A DNA stretch of 64,000 nt from Termitidicoccus mucosus (GTDB lineage: Bacteria > Verrucomicrobiota > Verrucomicrobiia > Opitutales > Opitutaceae): assembly GCF_038725785.1 (NCBI RefSeq), contig NZ_CP109796.1:1178001-1242000 (forward strand), written 5' to 3'. Both the position numbers and the translations under genes were made by a program. Within the stretch, counting starts at the first letter, position 1; each line of letters begins with the position of its first letter. Shown here piece by piece: positions 16,828 through 25,626 of this stretch. The notes beneath the pieces were generated by a model, which was given only the letters and a program-made list of their open reading frames with translations, did not search any database and was not told the origin of the DNA.

Positions 16828-17952
16828 TTAAATCCGCAACAGGTGTTTCTTCAAAACTGCCATGCTCGTGTCGGGAGCGTCACAGGATCGCGGATAATAG
16901 TAGCAAATCAAATGATCCCATCCTTGTGCGATGACGTCCGGAAGCCGGCGGTCCATGATGGGATTGCAGGTGTCGGGAAGCGCGTGGTTCTCGATGAGCG
17001 CGAATGATTTTTTGCCATGCCTGCGCGCGGCGGCGATGAAGCGCGGGCCGTCGTCGATGAGGCATTTGCGCGCGAGCCGGTCGCGGCGGCTGTCGTCCGC
17101 GCCTCTGTCGGCGAGCGCCCAAGGGCGTCCGTCGCAGCCGAAAGCGTCGAGGCCGGACTGGTCAACGAGGTCGTCCACTTCGTCCTGCGCGAGTGTCGCA
17201 TAGGTGAACATCGAGGTGTGGCAGCTGGAATGCGCTTCCTTCGCGATGGCGTTGAGTTCGCCAAAAAAACGCGTGAAAGCGCGGCGATGAGCGCTCTCGC
17301 CGGGGGGAACGGCACCGCCAAAGGCTTTTTGCGCGGCGGCGCTATGGTCGATGACGTTGTAGGCTTTCGGCTCATCCCAAACGACGCCCTCGACCGGCCA
17401 TTGCGTAAGCAGGCGGCGGAGCATTTTTGAAAAATTTTCCCGTGTGATTTCATGGTGGATGCTCGCATAGGGGCCAAACTGCCCCATCCACGGTTTGCCG
17501 TTGGACCGAAGCGCCCAGCAATCCGGCTTTTTGCCGGTAAACACGCACGGCACTTTTGGCGCTCCCGCCACGAGGTTTCCCCAGCGACTCGGGATGGCCC
17601 AAACTTTCAAACCGACGCGGTGGGCCTCGCTGCAAAGCAAGTCGATGTTTTCACGGGCGGAGGTCAGATCCTGCTCCAGCACGCCGATGACGAGCGTGTT
17701 GATGCCGGCGTCGCGCATCCATTCCATGTCCTCGCGGACTTGCCGGGGGACGATGGTATAAAGCTGCGCGCGGAAATAGAGCGCCCCGATGGTCCGCGGC
17801 CGGCTGCATCCAATTTTTGATGACGACGATTGGACAGGAGCGGCTGCGGTGTCAGCGGCGGCGGGAATCGTGCGGAGCGTCGTGGAGACAAGGACGCCCC
17901 CGGTAACGGCGGTCGTGAGAAACTGGCGGCGGGAAATGTCGGGCAAGGGCAT
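16828..17952 (-). CDS. Tat-exported TIM-barrel protein, probable glycoside hydrolase of unknown family
   Basis: 374 residues from ATG 17952, chosen because the Tat motif ISRRQFLTTAVTGG follows directly; the frame is open to 17997. After about 55 residues a TIM-barrel pattern appears: VREDMEWMRDAGINTLVIGVLEQD, HRVGLKVWAIPSRWGN, an ENFSKMLRRLLTQWPVEGVVWDEPKAYN strand ending in an acidic WDEP, GLDAFGCDGRPW and KKSFALIENHAL. Barrels with an acidic residue at the end of strand 4 and another near strand 7 are common in glycoside hydrolases, but I do not recognise a known family. It lies between the classical GH28 gene (22-bp gap) and the PL22-like gene (41 bp), so it belongs to the pectin-degrading unit. 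Confidence 0.6.
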   Translation of the reverse strand: MPLPDISRRQFLTTAVTGGVLVSTTLRTIPAAADTAAAPVQSSSSKIGCSRPRTIGALYFRAQLYTIVPRQVREDMEWMRDAGINTLVIGVLEQDLTSARENIDLLCSEAHRVGLKVWAIPSRWGNLVAGAPKVPCVFTGKKPDCWALRSNGKPWMGQFGPYASIHHEITRENFSKMLRRLLTQWPVEGVVWDEPKAYNVIDHSAAAQKAFGGAVPPGESAHRRAFTRFFGELNAIAKEAHSSCHTSMFTYATLAQDEVDDLVDQSGLDAFGCDGRPWALADRGADDSRRDRLARKCLIDDGPRFIAAARRHGKKSFALIENHALPDTCNPIMDRRLPDVIAQGWDHLICYYYPRSCDAPDTSMAVLKKHLLRI

Positions 17953-17974
17953 GATGGGGGATGCGGATGAAACA

Positions 17975-19411
17975 TTACTCCGACGCTGCGCCAGCATTTT
18001 GTGGACGCGGTTTTTTGGCGGGAATTATGGTCACATTATCGAAGGAGATGCGTCCGGCGTGCTCAAGCTGCTCGCTGGAGGCAATGCCCTCGAACACGCA
18101 GTTTTTGAAACGGATGTCATCCGCGATCGCGCCCTTGAATCCGACGATGCGCAGGACTCGCGGGCTTTTCTTGCCGGTCACGTTTTCAAGCGAGACATTG
18201 CGCACCGCGGGCGCGTAGGGGCCGTCGGCGCCTTCTTGATAGGTAAAGTCGATGCTGAGAATCGTCTCGTCGACCTGGCCGATGGTGACATTGCGCATGT
18301 GCACGTTTTCGACCACGCCACCACGGCGCGCGTTGGACTTGAAGCGGAGGGCACGATTGAGGTTCGGGCTGTCCATGACACAGTTCTCGACAAACACGTT
18401 GCGGCAGCCGGCGGCGACTTCGCTGCCGATGACCACGCCGCCGTGGCCGTCCTTCATCACGCAGTTGCGGATGATGAGATTCTCGGAGGGCACGTTGACC
18501 CGGCGACCGTCCTCGTTGCGTCCGGATTTTATCGCGATGCAGTCGTCGCCGGTATCGAAAAAACAATTTTCTATCAGCACATCACGGCACGAATCGGGAT
18601 CGCAGCCATCGTTGTTCGGACCGTGGCTGCTGATTTGCACGCCTCGCACCGTAATATTTTCGCAGAGCACGGGATTCAGCTCCCAGAAAGGCGAGCGCAC
18701 GATGGTCACATCCTCGATGAGAATATTTTTGCAGCGGTTGGGCTGCACAAAAGGCGGGCGCAAGTGGTAACCATCGCCAAAAATGCGTTCGGTGACGGGC
18801 GTATTGTTGTCGCTCATGACGCCAAGGCGACGGGTGCTCGCGCCGGTCGGAGCCGGAGTGCCGGGCGGGCGTTTGCTGTTGCCATGTTTCGTCCAGCCCC
18901 ACCAGTTGTCGAGCGACGCGCCGCCGTCGAGCGTGCCCTTGCCGGTGATGGCGATGTTTTCCTGTTCAAAGGCGTAGATAAGCGGCGAATAATTCATGCA
19001 CTCAATGCCCTCCCAGCGCATGAAAACGACAGGGAGGTAGGCCGTGGGATCACTGGAGAAAAGAAGTGTGGCGCCTTCGCTGACGTGGAGATTGACATTG
19101 CTTTTCAAATGAATCGCCCCGGTGAGAAACAGGCCGGCGGGGACAACGACACGGCCGCCGCCGGCCGCGTGGCATGCGGCGATGGCCTTGGCGATAGCCG
19201 CGGTATTGTCGTGCGTGCCACCTAGTTTCGCCCCGAATTTCACATCGGTGACAACGAAGTCGCGATCAGGAAACACGGGGGCCTTTATGCGGGCGAGAAT
19301 GCCGGGAACAGCAGTCCAAGGATCGTCCGAGGCGACGGAATGCGCGGCGGAGATAGAAACAAATGCTGATAAAAACAGCGCGGCGGCAAGAAGGAGATGA
19401 TGAAAATTCAT
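17975..19411 (-). CDS. secreted polygalacturonase, GH28
   Basis: 478 residues from ATG 19411; the upstream in-frame ATG at 19459 would put 16 residues before an obvious signal peptide (NFHHLLLAAALFLSAFVSI). All four GH28 signatures are intact: NNDGCDPDSC (N-x-D), DTGDDCIAIKSG (D-D), GHGGVVIGSE (G-H-G) and RALRFKSN (R-x-K). It should therefore invert and cleave alpha-1,4-galacturonosyl bonds, either inside the chain or from its end, outside the cytoplasm. The N-terminal 25-60 region (FPDRDFVVTDVKFGA) is the usual helix cap. It is the first gene of the leftward unit GH28 - TIM barrel - PL22-like propeller. Confidence 0.93.
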   Translation of the reverse strand: MNFHHLLLAAALFLSAFVSISAAHSVASDDPWTAVPGILARIKAPVFPDRDFVVTDVKFGAKLGGTHDNTAAIAKAIAACHAAGGGRVVVPAGLFLTGAIHLKSNVNLHVSEGATLLFSSDPTAYLPVVFMRWEGIECMNYSPLIYAFEQENIAITGKGTLDGGASLDNWWGWTKHGNSKRPPGTPAPTGASTRRLGVMSDNNTPVTERIFGDGYHLRPPFVQPNRCKNILIEDVTIVRSPFWELNPVLCENITVRGVQISSHGPNNDGCDPDSCRDVLIENCFFDTGDDCIAIKSGRNEDGRRVNVPSENLIIRNCVMKDGHGGVVIGSEVAAGCRNVFVENCVMDSPNLNRALRFKSNARRGGVVENVHMRNVTIGQVDETILSIDFTYQEGADGPYAPAVRNVSLENVTGKKSPRVLRIVGFKGAIADDIRFKNCVFEGIASSEQLEHAGRISFDNVTIIPAKKPRPQNAGAASE

Positions 19412-19534
19412 GATAACAAAAGGAACGGCCCCAGATGGAGGGAAGGCGCGAGGCATCAAATCAGCCTATCCAACGGGGCCGCGTTTACATAGTTTTCAGT
19501 TGCGCTATATTTATTCTTTCTATATAAGCAAACA

Positions 19535-21058
19535 TCAGGGGTCGGACGGATCGAGCTCCCCCTTTTGCCCCTTGGGAAGCTCCAGCGGGAAAACACTGCT
19601 GTGGGTGCGCGCGGAAACCAGGAGTTTTTCGAAATGCACGACCTTGTCAGGATTGTTGGCGGAGAGATCGTTTTTCTCGGCGATATCGCTTGAGAGATCG
19701 TAAAGCTCTAGCTTGGCGTTCAAGCCCTTGCGCACGACCTTCCAATCGCCCTGACGGACGGCCTGGCAGCCTTTGTCCTTCACGAGCAGCTCCCAGTAGA
19801 GGTAGTCGTGTTTCTTCTGGCCGTCCGGGCGATCGAGTATCGTCGGCGCGTAGCTGATGCCGTCGATGCCCTCGGGCGCGGCTTCGCCGATGATTTCAAA
19901 CACCGTGGGCATAAAATCCCAGAACGCGGCCTGATGGTCGCTCGTGGAACCGGCCTTGATGCGGCCGGGCCAGCGGATGGCGAAGGGTTCGCGAATACCG
20001 CCTTCATACATGTCACGCTTGATGCCGCGCAGACCACCGGAGGAGTTGAAGAAAGAATTGTCCTTGCCATCCTCGGCATGAGGGCCGTTGTCGGAGGTAA
20101 AGACAACCAGCGTGTTTTCGTCGATACCGCGTTCCTTGAGTTTTGCCATGATACGGCCGACGTCGCGGTCGAGGCGCATCATCATCGCGGCAAACATGAT
20201 TCGCTTGTCGGTGTCGATAACCTTCTTTCCCTTGCTGCCGACGGTGCGGGCGTTGGCGGCATCCTTCTCGGCGAGTTCGCGCGCCCATGCCTGCTCTTTC
20301 TTGAGCTGTGCGATCGTGTCCGCCGGGCAGACAAGGTCTGCGTGCGGTGTGGTATAGGCCATGTAGAGGAAGAACGGGTGATTCTTGTTGCCTGTCGTGC
20401 GGTCTATATAATCAAGCGCCTCATCGGTGAATCGGTCGTTGGCAAAACAGTTCTGCTCATGCGAGTAGTTTTTGATGATTGGCTCTTTGGCCTCGTTGCG
20501 GTAGAGAAACTCGGGATATTGGTTGTGCGCCTGCGCTTGATTGACGAAACCGTAGAAGAAATCCCAGCCGCGCCGCCAAGGCGCGCTGTAGCTGTCCTCC
20601 TCGCCGAGGCCCCACTTGCCGATCATGGCTGTCTGGTAGCCGAAATCCTTCAGGTATTCGGGAAGCAGGATTTCCTTGCGGGAGATGGGCACGCGGCTCG
20701 TGGTGGTCGCGCCCCAACGGTAGCCGTGGTTGCCGCGGATGCTCACATGGCCGGTGTGCAGGCCGGTCATAAGCGTGGCACGCGAAGGTGCGCAAACCGG
20801 GGTGCCGGCGTAGTGCTGCGTCATGATCATGCCCTCGCGGGCGAGCTTGTCGATATTGGGCGTATTGAAACGCGCCTGGCCCGTGAAGCCGACATCACCG
20901 TAACCGGCGTCATCCGCGAGGATGAAAATGATGTTGGGGCGCACCGGTGTGGCGGGCGATGGCAGGGCTGCTTGAACGGAGCCGGGCAGCAGCGCGGCAG
21001 CGGAGGCGGCCACGAGGCCCGACAAGGCCACGGGCAGATGTATGGGTGTGACTTTCAT
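19535..21058 (-). CDS. secreted sulfatase, Cys-type (arylsulfatase-like)
   Basis: 507 residues with a Sec signal peptide (residues 1-31). The type I sulfatase signature is C-A-P-S-R with the formylglycine precursor at Cys89 (TPVCAPSRATLMTG), preceded by the Ca2+ ligands in ILADDAGYGD and followed by TSDNGPHAED. Other landmarks are AMIGKWGLG, TTPHADL and WDFMPTVFEI. The C-terminus has the ELYDLSSDIAEKNDLSANNPD strand. It removes sulfate esters from a polymer or oligomer once its Cys has been matured in the cytoplasm by FGE or an anaerobic maturase; neither is visible here. It has its own promoter region, divergent from the phosphatase gene. Confidence 0.93.
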   Translation of the reverse strand: MKVTPIHLPVALSGLVAASAAALLPGSVQAALPSPATPVRPNIIFILADDAGYGDVGFTGQARFNTPNIDKLAREGMIMTQHYAGTPVCAPSRATLMTGLHTGHVSIRGNHGYRWGATTTSRVPISRKEILLPEYLKDFGYQTAMIGKWGLGEEDSYSAPWRRGWDFFYGFVNQAQAHNQYPEFLYRNEAKEPIIKNYSHEQNCFANDRFTDEALDYIDRTTGNKNHPFFLYMAYTTPHADLVCPADTIAQLKKEQAWARELAEKDAANARTVGSKGKKVIDTDKRIMFAAMMMRLDRDVGRIMAKLKERGIDENTLVVFTSDNGPHAEDGKDNSFFNSSGGLRGIKRDMYEGGIREPFAIRWPGRIKAGSTSDHQAAFWDFMPTVFEIIGEAAPEGIDGISYAPTILDRPDGQKKHDYLYWELLVKDKGCQAVRQGDWKVVRKGLNAKLELYDLSSDIAEKNDLSANNPDKVVHFEKLLVSARTHSSVFPLELPKGQKGELDPSDP

Positions 21059-21377
21059 GATTTTTGCGGGATGAGTTTTGGATGAAGAAGGGAAACTCGA
21101 CGGGGTTGAATTAAAAGCACCTCAAATGAAATAGTTTTGTTTCGTCATCTGGCAATCGAAAAAATGACACCTGTCCGCTTATTTCATATTATATTTATAA
21201 TTAACATCTTATAGATATCATCAAAATCGAGATCGATTTTTCCCACGCTTTGACGGTTTCCGCATCATATATTTTGCCGCATGGTGCCGTCTCCAAATCA
21301 AATTGACAATGCGGTAATACGCCACCTAACGAGAGTGTGATCTTTGCCATTATATTAATTTCATGAAATAACTTACC
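21059..21377. promoter_or_regulatory. divergent promoter region with ATTTCATGAAAT palindrome
   Basis: 319 bp without a gene, AT-rich, between the leftward sulfatase and the rightward phosphatase. A TTGACA box at 21303-21308 points to the right; its -10 partner is weak. A perfect 12-bp palindrome ATTTCATGAAAT lies at 21358-21369, only 8 bp before the phosphatase ATG, where it would cover the ribosome-binding region. The core TTTCATGAAA recurs at 7880-7889. Confidence 0.5.
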
Positions 21378-22196
21378 ATGCTCATCAAAACCGTCAGATT
21401 TTCTATCATTATTTCATCAATCATGCCACGGATTGCCGCTGGTATTTTTATCTGCCTGCTTGCCGCCATTCCAAGCGAGGCCGGACTGAAGGTTTATTAC
21501 ATCCGTCATGCCGAATTCGGCCACAATCTCCGCAAGCAATACGAAAACGTCCCCAAGGAACACTGGCCGTCATACGTGGGCGATTCCAACGCAGTCACCC
21601 CCAAGGGAAAAGAACAAATCGAGGCAGCCACAGGGAAGCTTAAAGGTTATAAGTTCGACTTCATCGCGTGCAGCCCCATTTACCGCTGCCGCCAGACCAT
21701 TCTGCCGTATTTGTGCGACACGAGGCAAACGGCGGAGATCTGGCCCGAGTTGGCGGAGTTCAACGGAGAGGTGGTGCCGTCGTTTTTCAACGGAACACTT
21801 CCGGCACCGGCGAAAAACCTGCTCCGAGGCGACCGTGTGGGGCTGCCTGATGACGAGAAGCAGTTTTTCTTCCTCCGCCCCGGCGGAGAACACCTGCTCA
21901 AGGCCGCGCCCAAGGAAGACCTCCCTCAGCGCGCCTCCGACATCAAGGCGGCGTTGCAAAACGTCGTCACGCTGCTGCGGCAGAGGTTCGGAGGCACGGA
22001 GAAATCCATACTGCTCTCCGGCCACGGCACCAACGGACGCGCGCTGCTCCAGATGATTCTGCCGAAAAATCGCTGGCCTGAAAAAATCAGCATCGTGAAC
22101 ACAGGCATCTGGATGGTCGAGGAATTGCCGGACGGAACCTTTGCACTAAGGATGCTAAACGACCGGCCAGCGATCGAAGTCAAAGCCGCAAAATGA
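21378..22196 (+). CDS. exported histidine phosphatase superfamily (phosphoglycerate-mutase-like) protein
   Basis: 272 residues with an N-terminal signal sequence (about 1-35; ATGs at 21378 and 21423 are both possible). The histidine-phosphatase motif is YYIRHAEFGHN, with catalytic His44, followed by IACSPIYRCRQTI, which supplies the second arginine, and LSGHGTNGRALLQM, which supplies the second His. The enzyme should hydrolyse a phosphate ester through a phospho-histidine intermediate. An exported location is unusual for the sugar-phosphate mutases of this superfamily and points to a scavenging phosphatase. It sits alone between two sulfatase genes, transcribed against both, so it may be an independent unit. 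Substrate unknown. Confidence 0.82.
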   Translation: MLIKTVRFSIIISSIMPRIAAGIFICLLAAIPSEAGLKVYYIRHAEFGHNLRKQYENVPKEHWPSYVGDSNAVTPKGKEQIEAATGKLKGYKFDFIACSPIYRCRQTILPYLCDTRQTAEIWPELAEFNGEVVPSFFNGTLPAPAKNLLRGDRVGLPDDEKQFFFLRPGGEHLLKAAPKEDLPQRASDIKAALQNVVTLLRQRFGGTEKSILLSGHGTNGRALLQMILPKNRWPEKISIVNTGIWMVEELPDGTFALRMLNDRPAIEVKAAK

Positions 22197-22248
22197 GCGC
22201 CCCTTCAGCGGATCATCACTCCTGATTCGAATGAACTTGTTCAAAAAA

Positions 22249-23847
22249 TCAGTGTTTTTTCGGCCCTTCCGGCATGTAGGCGAACGTACGCCCGTAATAA
22301 GCGTTCAGCAACGCCACCGACTGGCCTTCGCCGAGACGACTGCTCAGCAGATCCAGCATCTGCACCTCGGTGCGGGTTGAAGCGAGCTCGTCCATGCGCT
22401 CCCGTTGCAGGCGGAATGCTTTTTCCGTCAGCGCCACGGGATCGACCTCGGCATGTAATATTTCCCGCAACTCCTTCAGCACATCCCGCACGGATGGGTC
22501 GGCGATGCGGTTCTTCAGCTCGCCGGGATCCTCGGCAAGATTATATAATAATCCGTCATACCATGTGAAATGTATATATTTCCAGTCGCCCTTTCGTATC
22601 ATGAACGAACCGGTGCTGTTCCCCTCCGAGTGGCTTTCGGAATACGCCCAGCCGGGATGGCCGCCAGCGCGTCCGTGCATCAGTGATGCGAGGGAATGCC
22701 CGCGCAGTCTGCCATGGGCCTCCGCGCCGCCCCATTCGAGGAAAGTGCGGATCAAATCGACATGCGCGACCGGCGTGTCAACCGTCACGCCCCGCGGCAG
22801 GTTTGCGCCTGCCACGACCATCGGGATGCGCGCGGCCACATCGTAGAGGTTGTTTTTCAGCCAGAGTCCGTGGTCTCCCAGTGACTCACCGTGGTCGGAC
22901 GTGTAGACGAAAATGGTGTTCTCAAGCTGCCCGGTTTCCTCAAGCGCCGCCCAGAGTCTCCCGATGTGCTCATCGAGCTCGGTTATCATCGCATAATATC
23001 CGGCGCGCGCGCGCCGGATGCGCTCTGCCGGGATGGGCGTGCCAAGGTTTTTGTGATAGCGCATCTGCGTGAATACAATATGCTGCCGCTCGAGTTCCTC
23101 GTTTTCCACCTCGGGCATGTCCACACGCGATAGATAATAATCATAATATTTTTCCAGGCCAGTGAACGGATCATGAGGCGCGTGCACGCCGCAATACGCG
23201 ACCCAAGGTTTGCCATCTGCGCGTTGACGGCGAATAAATTCCTCAGTCGCCTTTACTACTTGGGCGTCCCGGTGCGGCGTTGTGCGCGAGCGCCCGTCCA
23301 CTTGATTGCGCGCCGTGGGGCGGATGCAAAGTGGCCGCCGGAAAAGCGAGGTAATGTCGGGCTTTTTCCAGTGGGAATTGATAATGTTCATCGACTCGTT
23401 GAAACCAAGGTCGAAATTATCATGGGCGTCCATTTTCCCGGCGCCGAACGTGTGATAGCCGGCGTCGCGCATGAGCACCGGCCACGCCGGGATACCGCCG
23501 TCCCATGCAGTCGAATTGCAGAATGAATTGCAATCCGATGGATATACACCCGAAATCATCCCAGCACGCGATGGCGCACTAACGGGACTGCCGCAATAGG
23601 TGCTGCGAAATACCACGCCGCTCGCGGCGATCTTATCAAGATTCGGCGTGCGCACGACGGGATGTCCCATAAAGCCGCAATATTTATAAGCATGCTGGTC
23701 TGAGAGCACCAATATGATGTTCGGCTTGCATTCGGCTCCACTCAACGCCTCCCCGGAGGCCAGCGCGTCCAATGGACGAAGCGTTGTTGCGAGTGCCGCG
23801 CCACCGAGGCCGCGCAGCAAATTTCCGCCAAATTCGCGGCGGGTCAT
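22249..23847 (-). CDS. Tat-exported sulfatase, Ser-type
   Basis: 532 residues from ATG 23847, which gives the Tat start TRREFGGNLLRGLGG; the frame is open to 23886. The active-site signature is S-A-P-S-R with Ser90 where other sulfatases have Cys (GSPVSAPSRAGMISG). Metal ligands are in LVLSDQHAYKY and YTSDHGESLGDHG. Other family strands are FGAGKMDAHDNFDLG and CGVHAPHDPF. Ser-type sulfatases depend on a radical-SAM maturase (anSME), which is not in this window. The gene stands opposite the phosphatase and divergent from the propeller/GH88-105 group, so it likely acts on the same glycan. Confidence 0.92.
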   Translation of the reverse strand: MTRREFGGNLLRGLGGAALATTLRPLDALASGEALSGAECKPNIILVLSDQHAYKYCGFMGHPVVRTPNLDKIAASGVVFRSTYCGSPVSAPSRAGMISGVYPSDCNSFCNSTAWDGGIPAWPVLMRDAGYHTFGAGKMDAHDNFDLGFNESMNIINSHWKKPDITSLFRRPLCIRPTARNQVDGRSRTTPHRDAQVVKATEEFIRRQRADGKPWVAYCGVHAPHDPFTGLEKYYDYYLSRVDMPEVENEELERQHIVFTQMRYHKNLGTPIPAERIRRARAGYYAMITELDEHIGRLWAALEETGQLENTIFVYTSDHGESLGDHGLWLKNNLYDVAARIPMVVAGANLPRGVTVDTPVAHVDLIRTFLEWGGAEAHGRLRGHSLASLMHGRAGGHPGWAYSESHSEGNSTGSFMIRKGDWKYIHFTWYDGLLYNLAEDPGELKNRIADPSVRDVLKELREILHAEVDPVALTEKAFRLQRERMDELASTRTEVQMLDLLSSRLGEGQSVALLNAYYGRTFAYMPEGPKKH

Positions 23848-24125
23848 GGCAAGTTCAGGACATTTTGTGAAAGACTGGGAGTGCATATAGGGATGGGCTT
23901 GAGGCGGTCAAACGCGCGCGTGCTCCGCGCTTTTCCAAGGATTGGACTCCAATGATGCAGAAAATGCTTGCCTTTTCAAGGACTCTTGTCCGTTTTTCTT
24001 GGAAATTACCCATTCCCCTCTCTAAAGACAATTTTCTTTTTTGTTAGCTGACTGTATCCAGTATTCAGTCATGCGTGCGTCTTAAGCGCAAGGCATTCAC
24101 TTTCCTCAATACCGCCAAAAATTCG
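23848..24125. promoter_or_regulatory. divergent promoter region with ATTGGA-C-TCCAAT palindrome
   Basis: 278 bp between the leftward S-type sulfatase and the rightward propeller gene. A 13-bp palindrome, ATTGGACTCCAAT (6-bp perfect arms, single central C), lies at 23941-23953 and is a candidate operator for both directions. The right half is T/C-rich on this strand. No convincing -35/-10 pair was assigned. Confidence 0.4.
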
Positions 24126-25595
24126 ATGAAAATACAAATATCCCTGCTACTGTCCGCGCTCACCACCGCGCATCTGACAGCCGGTCAGTCACATTATGAG
24201 CCGCGACACGATTACTCGCCATACGTGGCGACCGAGTTTGATTTGGGCATTCCGTCAAAGCAGATGCGCGCCGCGCCTGTCAATCTTGGCGACGGCGAAA
24301 AAGGCTTTGTCATGATATTTTCAGAAGACCCCAACGTCGACCCCGCCGAGGGCAGTTTTTTCTTTCCAAAACACAAGCCCATCATGGCTGTCTTTGATCT
24401 CAAGGGAAAGGAGCTATGGCGCCGCGAGCTGACGTATTCCATTCCCGGAGTCTGGTTCATCCCGCTTTTGCCGATGGACATGGACAGGGATGGCATAGAC
24501 GAGCTTTATTATGTAAACAATATCGGCCCAAAACCATTTGTATATAAACAATACAAGCTTGAGCGCGCCGATGCGCGCACCGGCAAGGTCACGGGCCAGT
24601 GGCCTTGGCCGCAACCCACGCACAACCAGGCAAGCAGTTATAAATGGCGTTTCTCCATCATTGGCGGCTTTGCCAAAAACGGCGACCCCATTATCATCGC
24701 CGGAATCGGTACTTATCGGGATATGCGTTTGCGCGCGTTTAACGCCGATATGAAGCAGCGCTGGGAAGTTTATTATCCCGACGATTATGACGGCCCTCGC
24801 GCCAGTCACTCCAACATTATCCTCGATTTGAACAAGGACGGCAGCGGACAGTTCATGTGGGGAGAACGCTGCATCTCACTTGACGACGGCAGGGAGCTGT
24901 TCGTGCTCGACCGCCATGCGTGGTATGATCACTCTGACACGGTGCTGCCCATCTATGACCGCAACACTGGCCAATGGGATTTTTGGACAGCTCGCGAGAA
25001 AGGCGACGACGGCAAGGTATCGCGCGCGGTGATGTTCGATCAGGCTGGCAAGCACCTTTGGGAGGTGCCCGATATGTGGGGGCATTTCCACTACGGCTGG
25101 GTCGGCAATCTCGGGCCCAAAGGCGAGCGCATCGCCGTGACCGGACGCTACGCAATGCCAGGCGACAAGGATAAAACCGATCTCTATATCGTGAAATCGT
25201 CAAACCCGAGCAAATCGGACGCGATCTGCCAATTCTACGACGTAAAAACGGGGGAAGAGCTTCCCCGGCAAAAATTTCCTCCAACCGGGTATCCAGTTGA
25301 TTTCAATGGGGACGGTGTGCATGAGGTTTATTATGAAGGCGCACTTTACGACCGGCGCGGCGAAAAAATATTCGAGGCACCGGGTGGTGACATGGTCATC
25401 GTCAAACACATTTTGGACATTCCCGGCGAGCATATCATGCTGGCAACACCCGACGGCAAGGTGCGCATCTGGGCCGATCACCGCGCCACGGACACTCCCG
25501 AGATAAAAAAACGCTACGCCGACCCGATGTATACGGAAAATGTCCGCCACTCCGCCGTCGGCTATAATAACCGCTTCCCCATCCTGAATTATTGA
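24126..25595 (+). CDS. secreted propeller protein with FG-GAP/VCBS-like repeats, rhamnogalacturonan-lyase-like
   Basis: 489 residues from ATG 24126 (the frame is open to 24075), starting with a signal peptide (KIQISLLLSALTTAHLTAG). The chain has repeated acidic, Ca2+-loop-like turns: MDMDRDGIDELYY, LDLNKDGSGQFMW, VDFNGDGVHEVYYEG. It ends IKKRYADPMYTENVRHSAVGYN, a stretch close to the C-terminal part of PL11-type rhamnogalacturonan lyases. The repeats indicate an eight-bladed or similar propeller that binds calcium. Since it is followed at 31 bp by a GH88/105 enzyme that removes the unsaturated uronate lyases create, a lyase role is attractive, but I could not match full PL11 motifs. A non-catalytic binding protein is the alternative. 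Confidence 0.55.
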   Translation: MKIQISLLLSALTTAHLTAGQSHYEPRHDYSPYVATEFDLGIPSKQMRAAPVNLGDGEKGFVMIFSEDPNVDPAEGSFFFPKHKPIMAVFDLKGKELWRRELTYSIPGVWFIPLLPMDMDRDGIDELYYVNNIGPKPFVYKQYKLERADARTGKVTGQWPWPQPTHNQASSYKWRFSIIGGFAKNGDPIIIAGIGTYRDMRLRAFNADMKQRWEVYYPDDYDGPRASHSNIILDLNKDGSGQFMWGERCISLDDGRELFVLDRHAWYDHSDTVLPIYDRNTGQWDFWTAREKGDDGKVSRAVMFDQAGKHLWEVPDMWGHFHYGWVGNLGPKGERIAVTGRYAMPGDKDKTDLYIVKSSNPSKSDAICQFYDVKTGEELPRQKFPPTGYPVDFNGDGVHEVYYEGALYDRRGEKIFEAPGGDMVIVKHILDIPGEHIMLATPDGKVRIWADHRATDTPEIKKRYADPMYTENVRHSAVGYNNRFPILNY

Positions 25596-25626
25596 TACCG
25601 CGGGCATGCCCGGATGATTGACGGCA

